This document shows, piece by piece, positions 44,104 through 53,580 of a stretch of DNA of 64,000 nucleotides. The number at the start of each line of letters is the position of its first letter. The first letter of the stretch is position 1. The stretch comes from Natronomicrosphaera sp040876735. GTDB taxonomy: Bacteria > Planctomycetota > Phycisphaerae > Phycisphaerales > Phycisphaeraceae. The position numbers and the translations under genes were made by a program. The notes under the pieces are model-generated. The model made no database searches, was not told the DNA's origin, and worked only from the letters and a program-made list of their open reading frames with translations. The stretch covers positions 1 through 64,000 of the forward strand of contig JBBDPC010000126.1 in the NCBI GenBank assembly GCA_040876735.1, given 5' to 3'.

Positions 44104-45147
44104 TCACGCCGTCTCGGGCAACTGCTCCAGCAGCTCTTCCACGATGTCATCCGTGCTGACGTTTTCGCTCTCGGCGGTGAAGTTGGGCACGATGCGGTGG
44201 CGGAGGACGGGGCGGGCGACGAAGCGGATGTCCTCGATCGCCACGCTCGGCCGACCGTCGAGCAGGGCCTTGGCCTTGGCGCCGAGCAGCAGGGCCTGGC
44301 AGGCGCGGGGGCCGGCGCCCCAACTGAGGTACTGCTTGATGAAGTCGGGGTTGTCTTCCTCGTTGGGCCGGGTGGCGCGGGCGAGGCGGACGGCATAGCT
44401 GGCGATCGGGCGGGCGACGATCACCTCGCGCACCACCTGCTGCATGCCGATGATCTGCTCGGCCGACAGCACGGGGGCCAGTTCCTCCGGCCTCTTGCTG
44501 GTGGTGTTGAGCGCGATTTCGACTTCTTCGTCGAGGCTGGGGTAGTCCAGGCGGATCTTGAACATGAACCGGTCCAGCGCAGCCTCGGGCAGCGGGTAGG
44601 TGCCTTCGGATTCGATGGGGTTCTGCGTGCCGAGCACGAAGAAGGGCTTTTCCAGGGCGTAGTGCTGGCCGGCGGCGGTGACCTGGTATTCCTGCATGGC
44701 CTGGAGCAGGGCGGCCTGGGTCTTGGGGGGCGTGCGGTTGATTTCGTCGGCGAGGACGACGTTGGCGAACAGCGGCCCCTTGACGAAGCGCATGACCCGC
44801 TTGCCGGTGGCGTGATCCTCTTCGAGGATTTCCGTGCCGGTGATGTCGGAGGGCATCAGGTCGGGGGTGAACTGGATACGGCCGAACTCGAGCCCGAGCA
44901 GCTTGGCGAGGCTGGAAATCATCAGCGTCTTGGCCAGGCCCGGGACGCCTTCGAGCACGCAGTGGCCCTGGCAGAGCAGGCCGAGCATGAGCAGGTCGAC
45001 GGCGTCCTTTTGGCCGACGATGACCCGTCCCATCTGCTGGACCATCTGTTCGTGCGCCTCGGTGACCTGCCTGGCCGTCTCCACGACGACTTCGGGCGGG
45101 CGGGAAGGCTGGGGGTGCCCAGCCACGGTGCCGGTGGTTTCAGGCAT
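44104..45147 (-). CDS. MoxR-family AAA+ ATPase, cassette 1
   Basis: About 347 aa from the ATG at 45147 (MPETTGTVAGHPQPS), which gives an N-terminal length like that of the paralog. The open frame continues to ATGs at 45258 and 45282. Walker A is GVPGLAKT (about 66-73), Walker B VLADEINR, and sensor 1 lies in LGTQNPIESEGTYPLPEAALDRF. It is very similar to the cassette-2 MoxR through the whole ATPase core. It is the first gene of the 29-kb minus-strand array, with a promoter candidate at 45322-45350. Confidence 0.94.
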   Translation of the reverse strand: MPETTGTVAGHPQPSRPPEVVVETARQVTEAHEQMVQQMGRVIVGQKDAVDLLMLGLLCQGHCVLEGVPGLAKTLMISSLAKLLGLEFGRIQFTPDLMPSDITGTEILEEDHATGKRVMRFVKGPLFANVVLADEINRTPPKTQAALLQAMQEYQVTAAGQHYALEKPFFVLGTQNPIESEGTYPLPEAALDRFMFKIRLDYPSLDEEVEIALNTTSKRPEELAPVLSAEQIIGMQQVVREVIVARPIASYAVRLARATRPNEEDNPDFIKQYLSWGAGPRACQALLLGAKAKALLDGRPSVAIEDIRFVARPVLRHRIVPNFTAESENVSTDDIVEELLEQLPETA

Positions 45148-45321
45148 GCGCTCGATGTCCTGCTCGGGGAAGGCGGGAGGCGCCCCGTCGCCATCGATGC
45201 CCGGGCCGTGCGCCGCCTCCAGCAGCCGCACGTTCGCGAGCCGTAGTGAAGATAGCATTCGCCAACGGTTGTGTCGTCCCAAGGCGTCCGAGTGAGCTAT
45301 CGCATAAGTCAGTTTAGCATC

Positions 45322-45350
45322 ACCGTATTGGTCTCGTGCGGCGGTGTCAA
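45322..45350 (-). promoter_or_regulatory. Candidate sigma-70 promoter of the MoxR/VWA array
   Basis: On the minus strand, TTGACA (45350-45345), a 17-bp spacer and TACGGT (45327-45322). It is the only clear promoter-like pair I see upstream of the 17-gene array. The leader to the chosen moxR start would be about 165 nt. Confidence 0.55.
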
Positions 45351-45493
45351 TACATCATCTGCAGCCGAATTGCGCCGCCGCCATAAGCCGATGTTCAGCC
45401 AGCGGTTTCACGATCCGAAAACATTTGACCGGCGTATGATGAAAGGGATCGGTAAGCCACAACCGCCATCGCCCCCGCCGGCCGGGCTGTGCC

Positions 45494-48400
45494 ATGCATA
45501 CCACCGACGCCACTGCCGACCGAACGCCGCCGTCGCTGGAGCCGCGCATCCGTGAGCTTGGCACGGCCATTCTCCGCCGGGCCGAGGGCGCGACGCCGCC
45601 CGGCGGCCGGGCGATGCGCCGGCTGATGACGGACGAACGCCTGCGCGTGCAGGCACTGCGCTTCGTCGACGTGCTGCCCGCGCTGACCGACGACGACGAG
45701 GCCCTGGTCCGCCATCTCGATGAATACTTCACCAACCACGACGACCTGCTGACGGCCGTGCCGGTGGTGGGGCGGTTCCCGAGGCTGGCCGACTGGGCCC
45801 TGCAACACGCGCAGCATGGCGCGGCGGCGCACCTGGTCGCCCCGGTGGTCCGGGCCGCGGCCGGGCGGATGGCGCGCCACTTCATCGCCGGCCACGACGT
45901 CGCCACCGCACTGCCCGCCCTCCGCCGGCTCCATCGCCAGGGCATGGGCTTCACCCTCGACCTGCTCGGCGAAGCGACGCTCTCCGAAGCCGAGGCCGAC
46001 GCGTACGAAACGCGCTACGTCCGCCTCATCCGCGATCTCGTGCCGCCTGTGCGCGACTGGCCGGCGAACGACGTGCTGGAAACCGTCAACGGCCGAGCCG
46101 CCCCGCGCCTCAACGTCTCGGTGAAGATCACTGCCTTGTGTTCGCAGTTTCGCCCGCACCACCCCGACCTCACGCTCGACATTGTCAAGCGTCGGCTGCG
46201 CCCCATCCTCCACGCCGCCCGCGAGCAGGGGGCGTTCGTCAACCTCGACATGGAGCAGTACGACACCAAGGCGATCACGCTCCGCGCCTTTCGCGAACTG
46301 CTGATGGAGGACGATCTGCGCACCTGGCCGGACGTGGGCATCGCGATGCAGGCGTACCTGCGCGACACGGCTGACGATGTGGACGCCCTGGCCAAGTGGG
46401 CGCAGCAGCGCGCGACGCCGGTGACGGTGCGCCTCGTCCGCGGGGCGTACTGGGATTACGAAACCGTGACCGCGGCGCAGCACGGCTGGGCCGCGCCGGT
46501 CTGGACGCGCAAGGCCGACACCGATGCGTCCTACGAGCGCTGCCTGTGGAAACTGCTGCGGGCGCACCCGCACCTGGAAGCCGCCATCGCCACGCACAAC
46601 GTGCGCTCGCTCGCGTTGGGGTTGGCCGCGGCGGAAACGCTGGGGCTGGCACGGACGCAGTATGAGTTTCAGATGCTCTACGGCATGGCGGATGTGCTCA
46701 AGGACGCCATGGTCGACCTCGACCAACGGCTGCGCGTCTATGTACCGTTCGGCGAACTGCTGCCGGGCATGGCGTACCTCGTCCGCCGGCTGCTGGAGAA
46801 CACGTCGAGCCAGTCGTTTTTGCGCATGAGCTTTGCGGAGCATGTCCCGGCCAAGACGCTGCTGGCGCCGCCGGATGAGGGCGAGGAGTTGCAACGTGAA
46901 CCAATAGCCCCACGCGGAAGCGTGGGGTTCCAGGGGATTCGTGCGCCGTCCGACTTCGCGGCCAACCCCACGCTTCCGCGTGGGGCTACTAGAGATGCGT
47001 CGTCTGACACTGAAGAGGATGCCATGAAGCTGCCACCTTATGCGCCCGAGCCGGTGCGTCGTTTTACTGAGAACGCGGAGCGCGAGGCGTTCGCCGCGGC
47101 GATCGAGCGCGTGCGCGGCCGGTTGGGCGAGACGTATCCGCTGGTGATCGCGGGTGTGATGGAGGAGGCAGGGGCGACGGTAGACTCGACCAACCCCGCC
47201 GGGCCGGACGAAGTGGTGGGGCGGGTGCGCTGGGCGAGCGTGGCGGATGCGAAGCGTGCGCTGGAGGCGGGCGAACAGGCGTTTCCCGCGTGGGGCGATC
47301 GTAGCGCGAGCGAGCGGGCGGAGTATCTGCTCAAGGCGGCAGCGGTGATGCGCGATCGGCGGGACGAACTGGCGGCGTGGGAAGTGTTCGAGGCGGGCAA
47401 GCCGTGGCGGGAAGCGGACGGCGACGTGTGCGAGGCGATCGACTTTCTCGAATATTACGCCCGCGAAGCGCTGCGGCTGGCCGAGGGCGTCTGGCTCAAC
47501 GCTCCGGGGGAGACGAACCATTACCACTACCAGCCGCGCGGCGTCGGGGCGGTCATCACGCCGTGGAACTTTCCACTGGCGATCGTCACCGGCATGACCA
47601 GCGCGGCACTGGTGACGGGCAACACGGTCGTGCTCAAGCCCGCGCCGCAGTCGCCGGTGGTCGCGTCGCTGCTGATCGAGATCATGCACAGCGAGGCGGT
47701 GAACCTGCCGCCGGGCGTGCTCAACTTTCTGCCCGGCCCCGATGAAGTCGGCGCGGCATTGGTGGAGGACAAGCGGACGCATTACGTGAGTTTCACCGGC
47801 TCGCAGGCGGTGGGCACGTGGATCAACGTTGCCGGCGCGAAGGTGCCCGAAGGCCAGCAACACCTCAAACACATCGTCGCGGAGATGGGCGGGAAGAATG
47901 CGATCATCGTGGACGACGACGCCGACCCCGACGATGCCGTGCGCGGCGTGATCGACTCGGCCTACAGCTATGCCGGGCAGAAGTGCTCCGCCTGCTCGCG
48001 GGCGATCGTGGTGGGCGAGCAGTATGACGTTTTCGTGCAGCGGCTTGTCGAAGCGGCGCGCAGCCTGCGCGTGGGCGACCCCGCCGACCCGGCCAATCTC
48101 GTGCCGCCGGTGATCGACGCCGAGGCCCGTCAGCGCATCGCCGACGCCATCACCCGCGGCAAGCGCGACGCCACCTGCGTGCTCGAAGCGCCGACGCCCG
48201 ACGCCGGCCACTACGTCAGCCCCACCATCTTCACCGACGTCGCGCCCGACAGTTTTCTTGCGCAGGATGAAATCTTCGGCCCCGTGCTGGCTGTCATCCG
48301 TGCCGACAGTTTCGACCACGCCTTGGCCATCGCCAACGGCACGCGCTACGCCCTCACCGGCGGCGTCTACTCGCGCAGCCCGGCCCACCTCAAGCTCGCC

Positions 48401-48622
48401 CGGCAGCGCTTCAACGTCGGCAACCTCTACCTCAACCGCAAGATCACCGGCTCCATCGTCGGCCGGCAACCGTTCGGCGGGTTCAAGCTCTCGGGCGTCG
48501 GCGCCAAGGCGGGCGGCCCCGACTACCTGCTCCAGTTCGTCGAAGCCCGCACCGTCACCGAAGAGACCCTCCGCCGCGGCTTCGCCCCCGACGAACGCAC
48601 CGCCATGGACCTCGCCGACTGA
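45494..48622 (+). CDS. putA: Bifunctional proline dehydrogenase / delta-1-pyrroline-5-carboxylate dehydrogenase
   Basis: 1042 aa. Converts proline to glutamate in two steps, first with FAD, then with NAD+. The N-terminal half is the proline dehydrogenase barrel (LNVSVKITALCSQF, FVNLDMEQYD, VRLVRGAYWDYE, ATHNVRSLAL, VPFGELLPGMAYLVRRLLEN). The C-terminal half is the aldehyde dehydrogenase (ITPWNFPLAI, FTGSQAVGTW, EMGGKNAIIVDDDAD, catalytic Cys831 in AGQKCSACSR, GGFKLSGVGAKAGG). No DNA-binding ribbon-helix-helix domain is present, so it does not autoregulate like the enterobacterial PutA. The linker between the domains (about residues 471-498) is encoded by an 84-bp inverted-repeat element inserted in frame. 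No clear ribosome-binding site. Confidence 0.95.
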   Translation: MHTTDATADRTPPSLEPRIRELGTAILRRAEGATPPGGRAMRRLMTDERLRVQALRFVDVLPALTDDDEALVRHLDEYFTNHDDLLTAVPVVGRFPRLADWALQHAQHGAAAHLVAPVVRAAAGRMARHFIAGHDVATALPALRRLHRQGMGFTLDLLGEATLSEAEADAYETRYVRLIRDLVPPVRDWPANDVLETVNGRAAPRLNVSVKITALCSQFRPHHPDLTLDIVKRRLRPILHAAREQGAFVNLDMEQYDTKAITLRAFRELLMEDDLRTWPDVGIAMQAYLRDTADDVDALAKWAQQRATPVTVRLVRGAYWDYETVTAAQHGWAAPVWTRKADTDASYERCLWKLLRAHPHLEAAIATHNVRSLALGLAAAETLGLARTQYEFQMLYGMADVLKDAMVDLDQRLRVYVPFGELLPGMAYLVRRLLENTSSQSFLRMSFAEHVPAKTLLAPPDEGEELQREPIAPRGSVGFQGIRAPSDFAANPTLPRGATRDASSDTEEDAMKLPPYAPEPVRRFTENAEREAFAAAIERVRGRLGETYPLVIAGVMEEAGATVDSTNPAGPDEVVGRVRWASVADAKRALEAGEQAFPAWGDRSASERAEYLLKAAAVMRDRRDELAAWEVFEAGKPWREADGDVCEAIDFLEYYAREALRLAEGVWLNAPGETNHYHYQPRGVGAVITPWNFPLAIVTGMTSAALVTGNTVVLKPAPQSPVVASLLIEIMHSEAVNLPPGVLNFLPGPDEVGAALVEDKRTHYVSFTGSQAVGTWINVAGAKVPEGQQHLKHIVAEMGGKNAIIVDDDADPDDAVRGVIDSAYSYAGQKCSACSRAIVVGEQYDVFVQRLVEAARSLRVGDPADPANLVPPVIDAEARQRIADAITRGKRDATCVLEAPTPDAGHYVSPTIFTDVAPDSFLAQDEIFGPVLAVIRADSFDHALAIANGTRYALTGGVYSRSPAHLKLARQRFNVGNLYLNRKITGSIVGRQPFGGFKLSGVGAKAGGPDYLLQFVEARTVTEETLRRGFAPDERTAMDLAD
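46905..46988. repeat. 84-bp double-hairpin repeat in frame within putA
   Basis: Arms of 25 bp (46905-46929 and 46964-46988) are perfect reverse complements. Each arm is itself a hairpin: CCCCACGCGGAAGCGTGGGG on the left and CCCCACGCTTCCGCGTGGGG on the right. The length, 84 bp, is exactly 28 codons without a stop, so the element adds a peptide of the kind APRGSVGFQGIRAPSD followed by NPTLPRGAT to PutA. Confidence 0.85.
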
Positions 48623-48668
48623 GCCGCGACCGGCTTGGCGCTCCTACAATTTTCCAAAGGAGCGACTT

Positions 48669-49466
48669 ATGCCAACCCTCGACGACCTGATCGACCAGCT
48701 CTGGAACGACTACGTCAACCTCAACCCCCACGCCCAGCGCGTGCATGACCTTTTGCGCGAGCGGGACGAAACCATCGTCAACGACCACATCGCCTTCCGC
48801 ACGTTCGACGATCCGCGCGTCAACATCGACGTGCTCGCCGCCCCCTTTCTCGCCCACGGCTACACCGCCCGCGACAGCTACACCTTCCCCGAGAAGAAAC
48901 TCTTCGCCCGCCACTATGAACACTCCGACGATGGCAAGCCCAAGGTCTTCATCAGTGAACTGAAAACCGACGGCTTTAGCGAAACCCTTCGCCGCACGGT
49001 GCAGAACCTCGTCGACCAGGTGCCCGACGAACGCACGCGACAAGCGGACTTTCCCGTCGCCGGCCGGCTGTGGGACGTCAACTACGACAGCTACCAGCAA
49101 CTGGCCGGCGAAAGCGAATACGCCGCGTGGCTGGCGGCCCTGGGCTTCCGCGCCAACCACTTCACCGTCTACGTCAACGCGCTCAAGAGCTTCGACAGCC
49201 TCGAACAGCTCAACAGCTTCCTGAAAAAGCAGGGCTTCAGGCTCAACGACGCCGGCGGCGAAATCAAGGGCTCACCCGACGTGTTTCTCGAACAATCCTC
49301 CACGCGCGCGGAGAAGGTGAAGGTTGACTTCAGCGATGGTGTGCATGAAGTGCCCGGCTGCTACTACGAGTTCGCCCGCCGCTATACCAAGCCCAACGGC
49401 GAACTGTTCACCGGGTTCGTCGCCCGCTCGGCCGACAAGATCTTCCAGAGCACCGACCGCCAGTAG
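48669..49466 (+). CDS. DUF1338 protein, 2-oxoadipate dioxygenase/decarboxylase-like
   Basis: 265 aa. DUF1338 (HglS/YdcJ) enzymes are iron-dependent; the characterised member turns 2-oxoadipate into D-2-hydroxyglutarate in lysine breakdown. Likely metal ligands are His40 in NDHIAFRTFD, His near 164 in FRANHFTVYVN and Glu near 234 in GCYYEFARRY. It is shorter than the classic 440-460-aa members, lacking their extra middle and C-terminal parts. AAAGGAG is 6 bp before the ATG. It lies 46 bp after putA on the same strand, so it is probably co-transcribed with proline catabolism. Confidence 0.85.
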   Translation: MPTLDDLIDQLWNDYVNLNPHAQRVHDLLRERDETIVNDHIAFRTFDDPRVNIDVLAAPFLAHGYTARDSYTFPEKKLFARHYEHSDDGKPKVFISELKTDGFSETLRRTVQNLVDQVPDERTRQADFPVAGRLWDVNYDSYQQLAGESEYAAWLAALGFRANHFTVYVNALKSFDSLEQLNSFLKKQGFRLNDAGGEIKGSPDVFLEQSSTRAEKVKVDFSDGVHEVPGCYYEFARRYTKPNGELFTGFVARSADKIFQSTDRQ

Positions 49467-49477
49467 CCGCCCCAGGC

Positions 49478-50875
49478 TCAGCGCTGAAATTCGTACACGC
49501 TGCCCAGCCCCAGCAGCCGTGTCAGTTCATCCAGCGCTGCCCGCGACTCGCGCAGCAAGGCCGGGTCCGCCAGGTCGTCGGCCGTCAGTTCGTCGCGGTA
49601 GTGCCGGCGGACCCACGCCTCCAGCTTGCCGTGCAGGCCGGCGTCGAACATCACCCCTTGGTGCGCCGCCGCCCGCTCCGCGTCGGTCAACATCACGCGC
49701 AACCGCAGGCAGGCCGGCCCGCCGCCGTTGTGCATGCTCTGCCGCACCGACACGTACCGCACCGCTGCGATCGGATTCTCAGCCTCCGCCACCAGCCGGT
49801 CGATGCACGCCCGCACACGCTCATGCTCACGACATTCCTCCGGCGCCAGCAGCACCATGCCTGAAGTGGGGCGGGTGTCTCGCCCGCCGGCAGACGGCGC
49901 ACCGCCGCCTCCATCCAGCACGCTGAGCAACTGGCTGTTGAACAGGTACGTCTCCACCGCCGTCGCCAACTCCACCTCATCCTGCGTCACCTCGACCAGC
50001 ACCGGCTCCTCGCCCGCCATCGCCCGGTACGCCTCCCGCACGCGATCGACCGCCACATGCCCCTCGGCGAACGCACGTTCGTGGTACAGCACCGTCGGCC
50101 CATGGCTCACCGCCACCACGTCATTGTGAAACGCCCCGGCATCAATCGCGTCCGGACTCTGCCGCAACAGCAGCGTGCGCTCGCGGCGCAACCCGTGCCG
50201 GCGTGCGACCGCCTGCGATGCTTCGCGCGCCTGGCGAGCGGCGTAACGGCGCGGCAGCCGTTCGAACGGGTCGTCACACGCCCGGCCGAACACGAACACC
50301 TCCAGCCCCGCCTTCCCGGGTGCCAGCGCAAGGCGCAGATGGTTCGCCGCCCCCTCGTCGGCAAACCGCCCCTGTGCGGGCAACGGCGGATGATGTACGA
50401 AATGCGAATCGTCCGGCAGCAGCCTGCGCAGCAGCACGGCCGTCGTCGCCGGCTCAAGCGAACGGTGAAACGCATGCACCAGGTTCGCCGGCGTCACATG
50501 CACCCGGCCGTCGGCGGTGTCACCGCTGGGCGAGATGGTCGCCGCGTTGGCTGCCCACATCGCCGAGGCGCTGGCACAGGCGGCCAGCAGCGTCGGGTCG
50601 TCGTGATGCGCTTTCGCGAGTACCGCCGCATCGTCGCCGGCGAACCCGAGCCTTCGCAGCACACCCACGTCCGGCCGATCGTGCGGTGGCAACACCGCCT
50701 GCAGCACGCCGAGATCATGCACCAGCCGCATCTTCGCCAGGCCCTCCAGCGCCGCCGCCCGCGGGTTCGACGTCTGCCGGGCATGACGTTGCGAAGCGAG
50801 GTTGCCGGGTGCGAGGCCGCCGTAGTGATGCGTCGGGCCGACAATGCCGTCGTAGTTGAGTTCGGTGGCGGGCAT
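49478..50875 (-). CDS. astB: N-succinylarginine dihydrolase
   Basis: 465 aa. Second step of the arginine succinyltransferase (AST) pathway: N2-succinylarginine to N2-succinylornithine, CO2 and 2 NH3. Family marks are ELNYDGIVGPTHHYGGLA at the N-terminus, MWAANAATISPS, GAFHNDVVAV, YLFNSQLLS, and the catalytic Cys region RQSMHNGGGPACLRLRV near residue 387. Between the YLFNSQLLS strand and MVLLAPEEC the protein carries about 17 extra residues (GGAPSAGGRDTRPTSG) encoded by a REP palindrome of the valS RAYT type. It converges on the DUF1338 gene with 11 bp between the stops, and astD lies 58 bp upstream. Confidence 0.95.
   Translation of the reverse strand: MPATELNYDGIVGPTHHYGGLAPGNLASQRHARQTSNPRAAALEGLAKMRLVHDLGVLQAVLPPHDRPDVGVLRRLGFAGDDAAVLAKAHHDDPTLLAACASASAMWAANAATISPSGDTADGRVHVTPANLVHAFHRSLEPATTAVLLRRLLPDDSHFVHHPPLPAQGRFADEGAANHLRLALAPGKAGLEVFVFGRACDDPFERLPRRYAARQAREASQAVARRHGLRRERTLLLRQSPDAIDAGAFHNDVVAVSHGPTVLYHERAFAEGHVAVDRVREAYRAMAGEEPVLVEVTQDEVELATAVETYLFNSQLLSVLDGGGGAPSAGGRDTRPTSGMVLLAPEECREHERVRACIDRLVAEAENPIAAVRYVSVRQSMHNGGGPACLRLRVMLTDAERAAAHQGVMFDAGLHGKLEAWVRRHYRDELTADDLADPALLRESRAALDELTRLLGLGSVYEFQR
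49866..49888. repeat. REP palindrome in frame within astB
   Basis: GTGGGGCGGGTGTCTCGCCC followed by GCC matches the REP at the left end of the valS RAYT element except for one base. It is read in frame by astB and gives the peptide GGRDTRPTS. Confidence 0.85.
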
Positions 50876-50907
50876 GATGCGGGGCGCTCCACGGGAAGGC
50901 GTGATTC

Positions 50908-50933
50908 TGACTCCCCTCCCGGGGGGAGGGGAG

Positions 50934-50936
<3 letters not shown>
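50908..50936. repeat. 13-bp perfect hairpin at the astD stop codon
   Basis: TGACTCCCCTCCC (50908-50920), loop GGG, then GGGAGGGGAGTCA (50924-50936). The right arm on the plus strand contains the astD stop codon (50934-50936). On the mRNA it forms a stem directly after astD and before astB, with no U-run, so it is more likely an mRNA-stabilising or REP-type hairpin than a terminator. Confidence 0.75.
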
Positions 50937-52400
<1,464 letters not shown>

Positions 52401-52404
52401 GGGG

Positions 52405-52432
52405 GCGCTCCGCTGTGCTGCGCGGCTAAGGG
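52405..52432. repeat. Family B repeat, single arm
   Basis: GCGCTCCGCTGTGCTGCGCG followed by GCTAAGGG is nearly identical to the arm of the 42985-43067 inverted repeat. It occupies the astA-astD gap and overlaps the astA stop codon. Confidence 0.75.
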
Positions 52433-53460
52433 GTGGATTGGCTGGCGTACAGGGGAACGTGGCGGACGGTGTCGCCGGGGGTGACCTGCAGGGCGTCGGC
52501 GACGTCGCGCGTCAGGCGCAGGCCGCGCTCGCGCGTGGCATACGGGGCGTGGCAGGCCCGGAACGCGCGCCGCGTGTTGCTCATCAGGTGGACCGGGCCT
52601 TCAACGGGAGCGTCGACCACATCGCGCACGAGCGTGAGGTGGCTGTCGCGGACGGTGCGGATTGCATCGCGCTGGCAGCGCATCACCGGGCCGGCCTCGA
52701 AGATGTCGACCATGCCGGAGAAGCGGAACCCTTCCAGTTCGAGGATATGCTTCGCGGGCCGGGTTTCGTCGTGCACCTGGCCGATCACCGCTTGCGCTTC
52801 GGGCGGCAGCAGGGGGATGTAGATCGGATGGCGGGGCATCAGGTCGCCGATGAATTCCTTGTTGACGATGCTCAGGTAGTCGGCCTTGGGGAAGTCGATG
52901 TCGAAAAAGTGCCGGCCGACCGCGTCCCAGAAGGCGCTGCGGCCGTCACGGTCGATCACGCCGCGCATCTCGGCGATGACGCGCGGGTCGAACAGGCTCG
53001 GGTGGTCGGCCATGAACAGGAACCGCGCCAGCGAGAGTGCCCGGCCGTTGCCGCTGTGCCGGTGGTCGGGGTGGAGGAAGAGGCTGCCGATCTCGCAGGG
53101 GCCGTCGTGTTCGAGCACGAGATGAAGCGTCTGAATCTCCTTGCGCACGCCCAGTGTTGTGGACTCGTGCACGCTGGTTTCGATGCGGTAGGCGTAGAAG
53201 GGCTCGAACCCGCCGACCTTGGCGACCATGCCGCTGGTGCCGACGAGTTCGCCGGCGGCGCGGTCTTCCATGACCAGCAGATAGGCGTCGCCGCGCGGCG
53301 CATCGTTTTCGTTGGCGTCGAAGGCGCGCAGCGAGTCGCGCACCCGGCGTTCGAGCATCGCCCGGTCGCGCGGCAGCGTGGTGAGGCCGAAGCCCGTGTG
53401 ATGCGCCAGCACCAGCAGCGGATCGACATCCTCAAGCGTGACCGGACGGATGAGCAGCAT
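52426..53460 (-). CDS. astA: Arginine N-succinyltransferase
   Basis: 344 aa from the ATG at 53460 (MLLIRPVTLEDVDPLLVLA), the same length as the E. coli enzyme. An upstream in-frame ATG (53499) would add 13 residues. A GGGAG lies 9 bp before the chosen start. It transfers succinyl from succinyl-CoA to arginine, the first AST step. Family signatures are TGFGLTTLP, SYLLVME-like DAYLLVMEDR, CEIGSLFLHPDHR, GNGRALSLARFLFMA, FWDAVGRHFFDIDFPKADYLS and HPIYIPLLPPEAQAVIGQVH. It is clearly AstA-type; only one subunit gene is present. Confidence 0.95.
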   Translation of the reverse strand: MLLIRPVTLEDVDPLLVLAHHTGFGLTTLPRDRAMLERRVRDSLRAFDANENDAPRGDAYLLVMEDRAAGELVGTSGMVAKVGGFEPFYAYRIETSVHESTTLGVRKEIQTLHLVLEHDGPCEIGSLFLHPDHRHSGNGRALSLARFLFMADHPSLFDPRVIAEMRGVIDRDGRSAFWDAVGRHFFDIDFPKADYLSIVNKEFIGDLMPRHPIYIPLLPPEAQAVIGQVHDETRPAKHILELEGFRFSGMVDIFEAGPVMRCQRDAIRTVRDSHLTLVRDVVDAPVEGPVHLMSNTRRAFRACHAPYATRERGLRLTRDVADALQVTPGDTVRHVPLYASQSTP

Positions 53461-53502
53461 GCCGTTGAACTCCCGCAGTCGAAAGGATACTCGATGCATG
53501 TC

Positions 53503-53580
53503 GTTAGCCGTCGCCTTATTGGCGACGCGGTTGGCGATCGGCTGGCACGCCGCGTCGCCAACAAGGCGACGGCCCGTTAC
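53503..53580. repeat. Family C inverted pair between the M20 and astA genes
   Basis: The left copy GTTAGCCGTCGCCTTATTGG, then CGACGCGG (53503-53530), faces an inverted right copy (53550-53580). The right copy includes the stop codon of the M20 gene (53577-53579). It is the same core as at 19421-19453. The arrangement of two inverted copies with a short spacer is REPIN-like. Confidence 0.75.
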
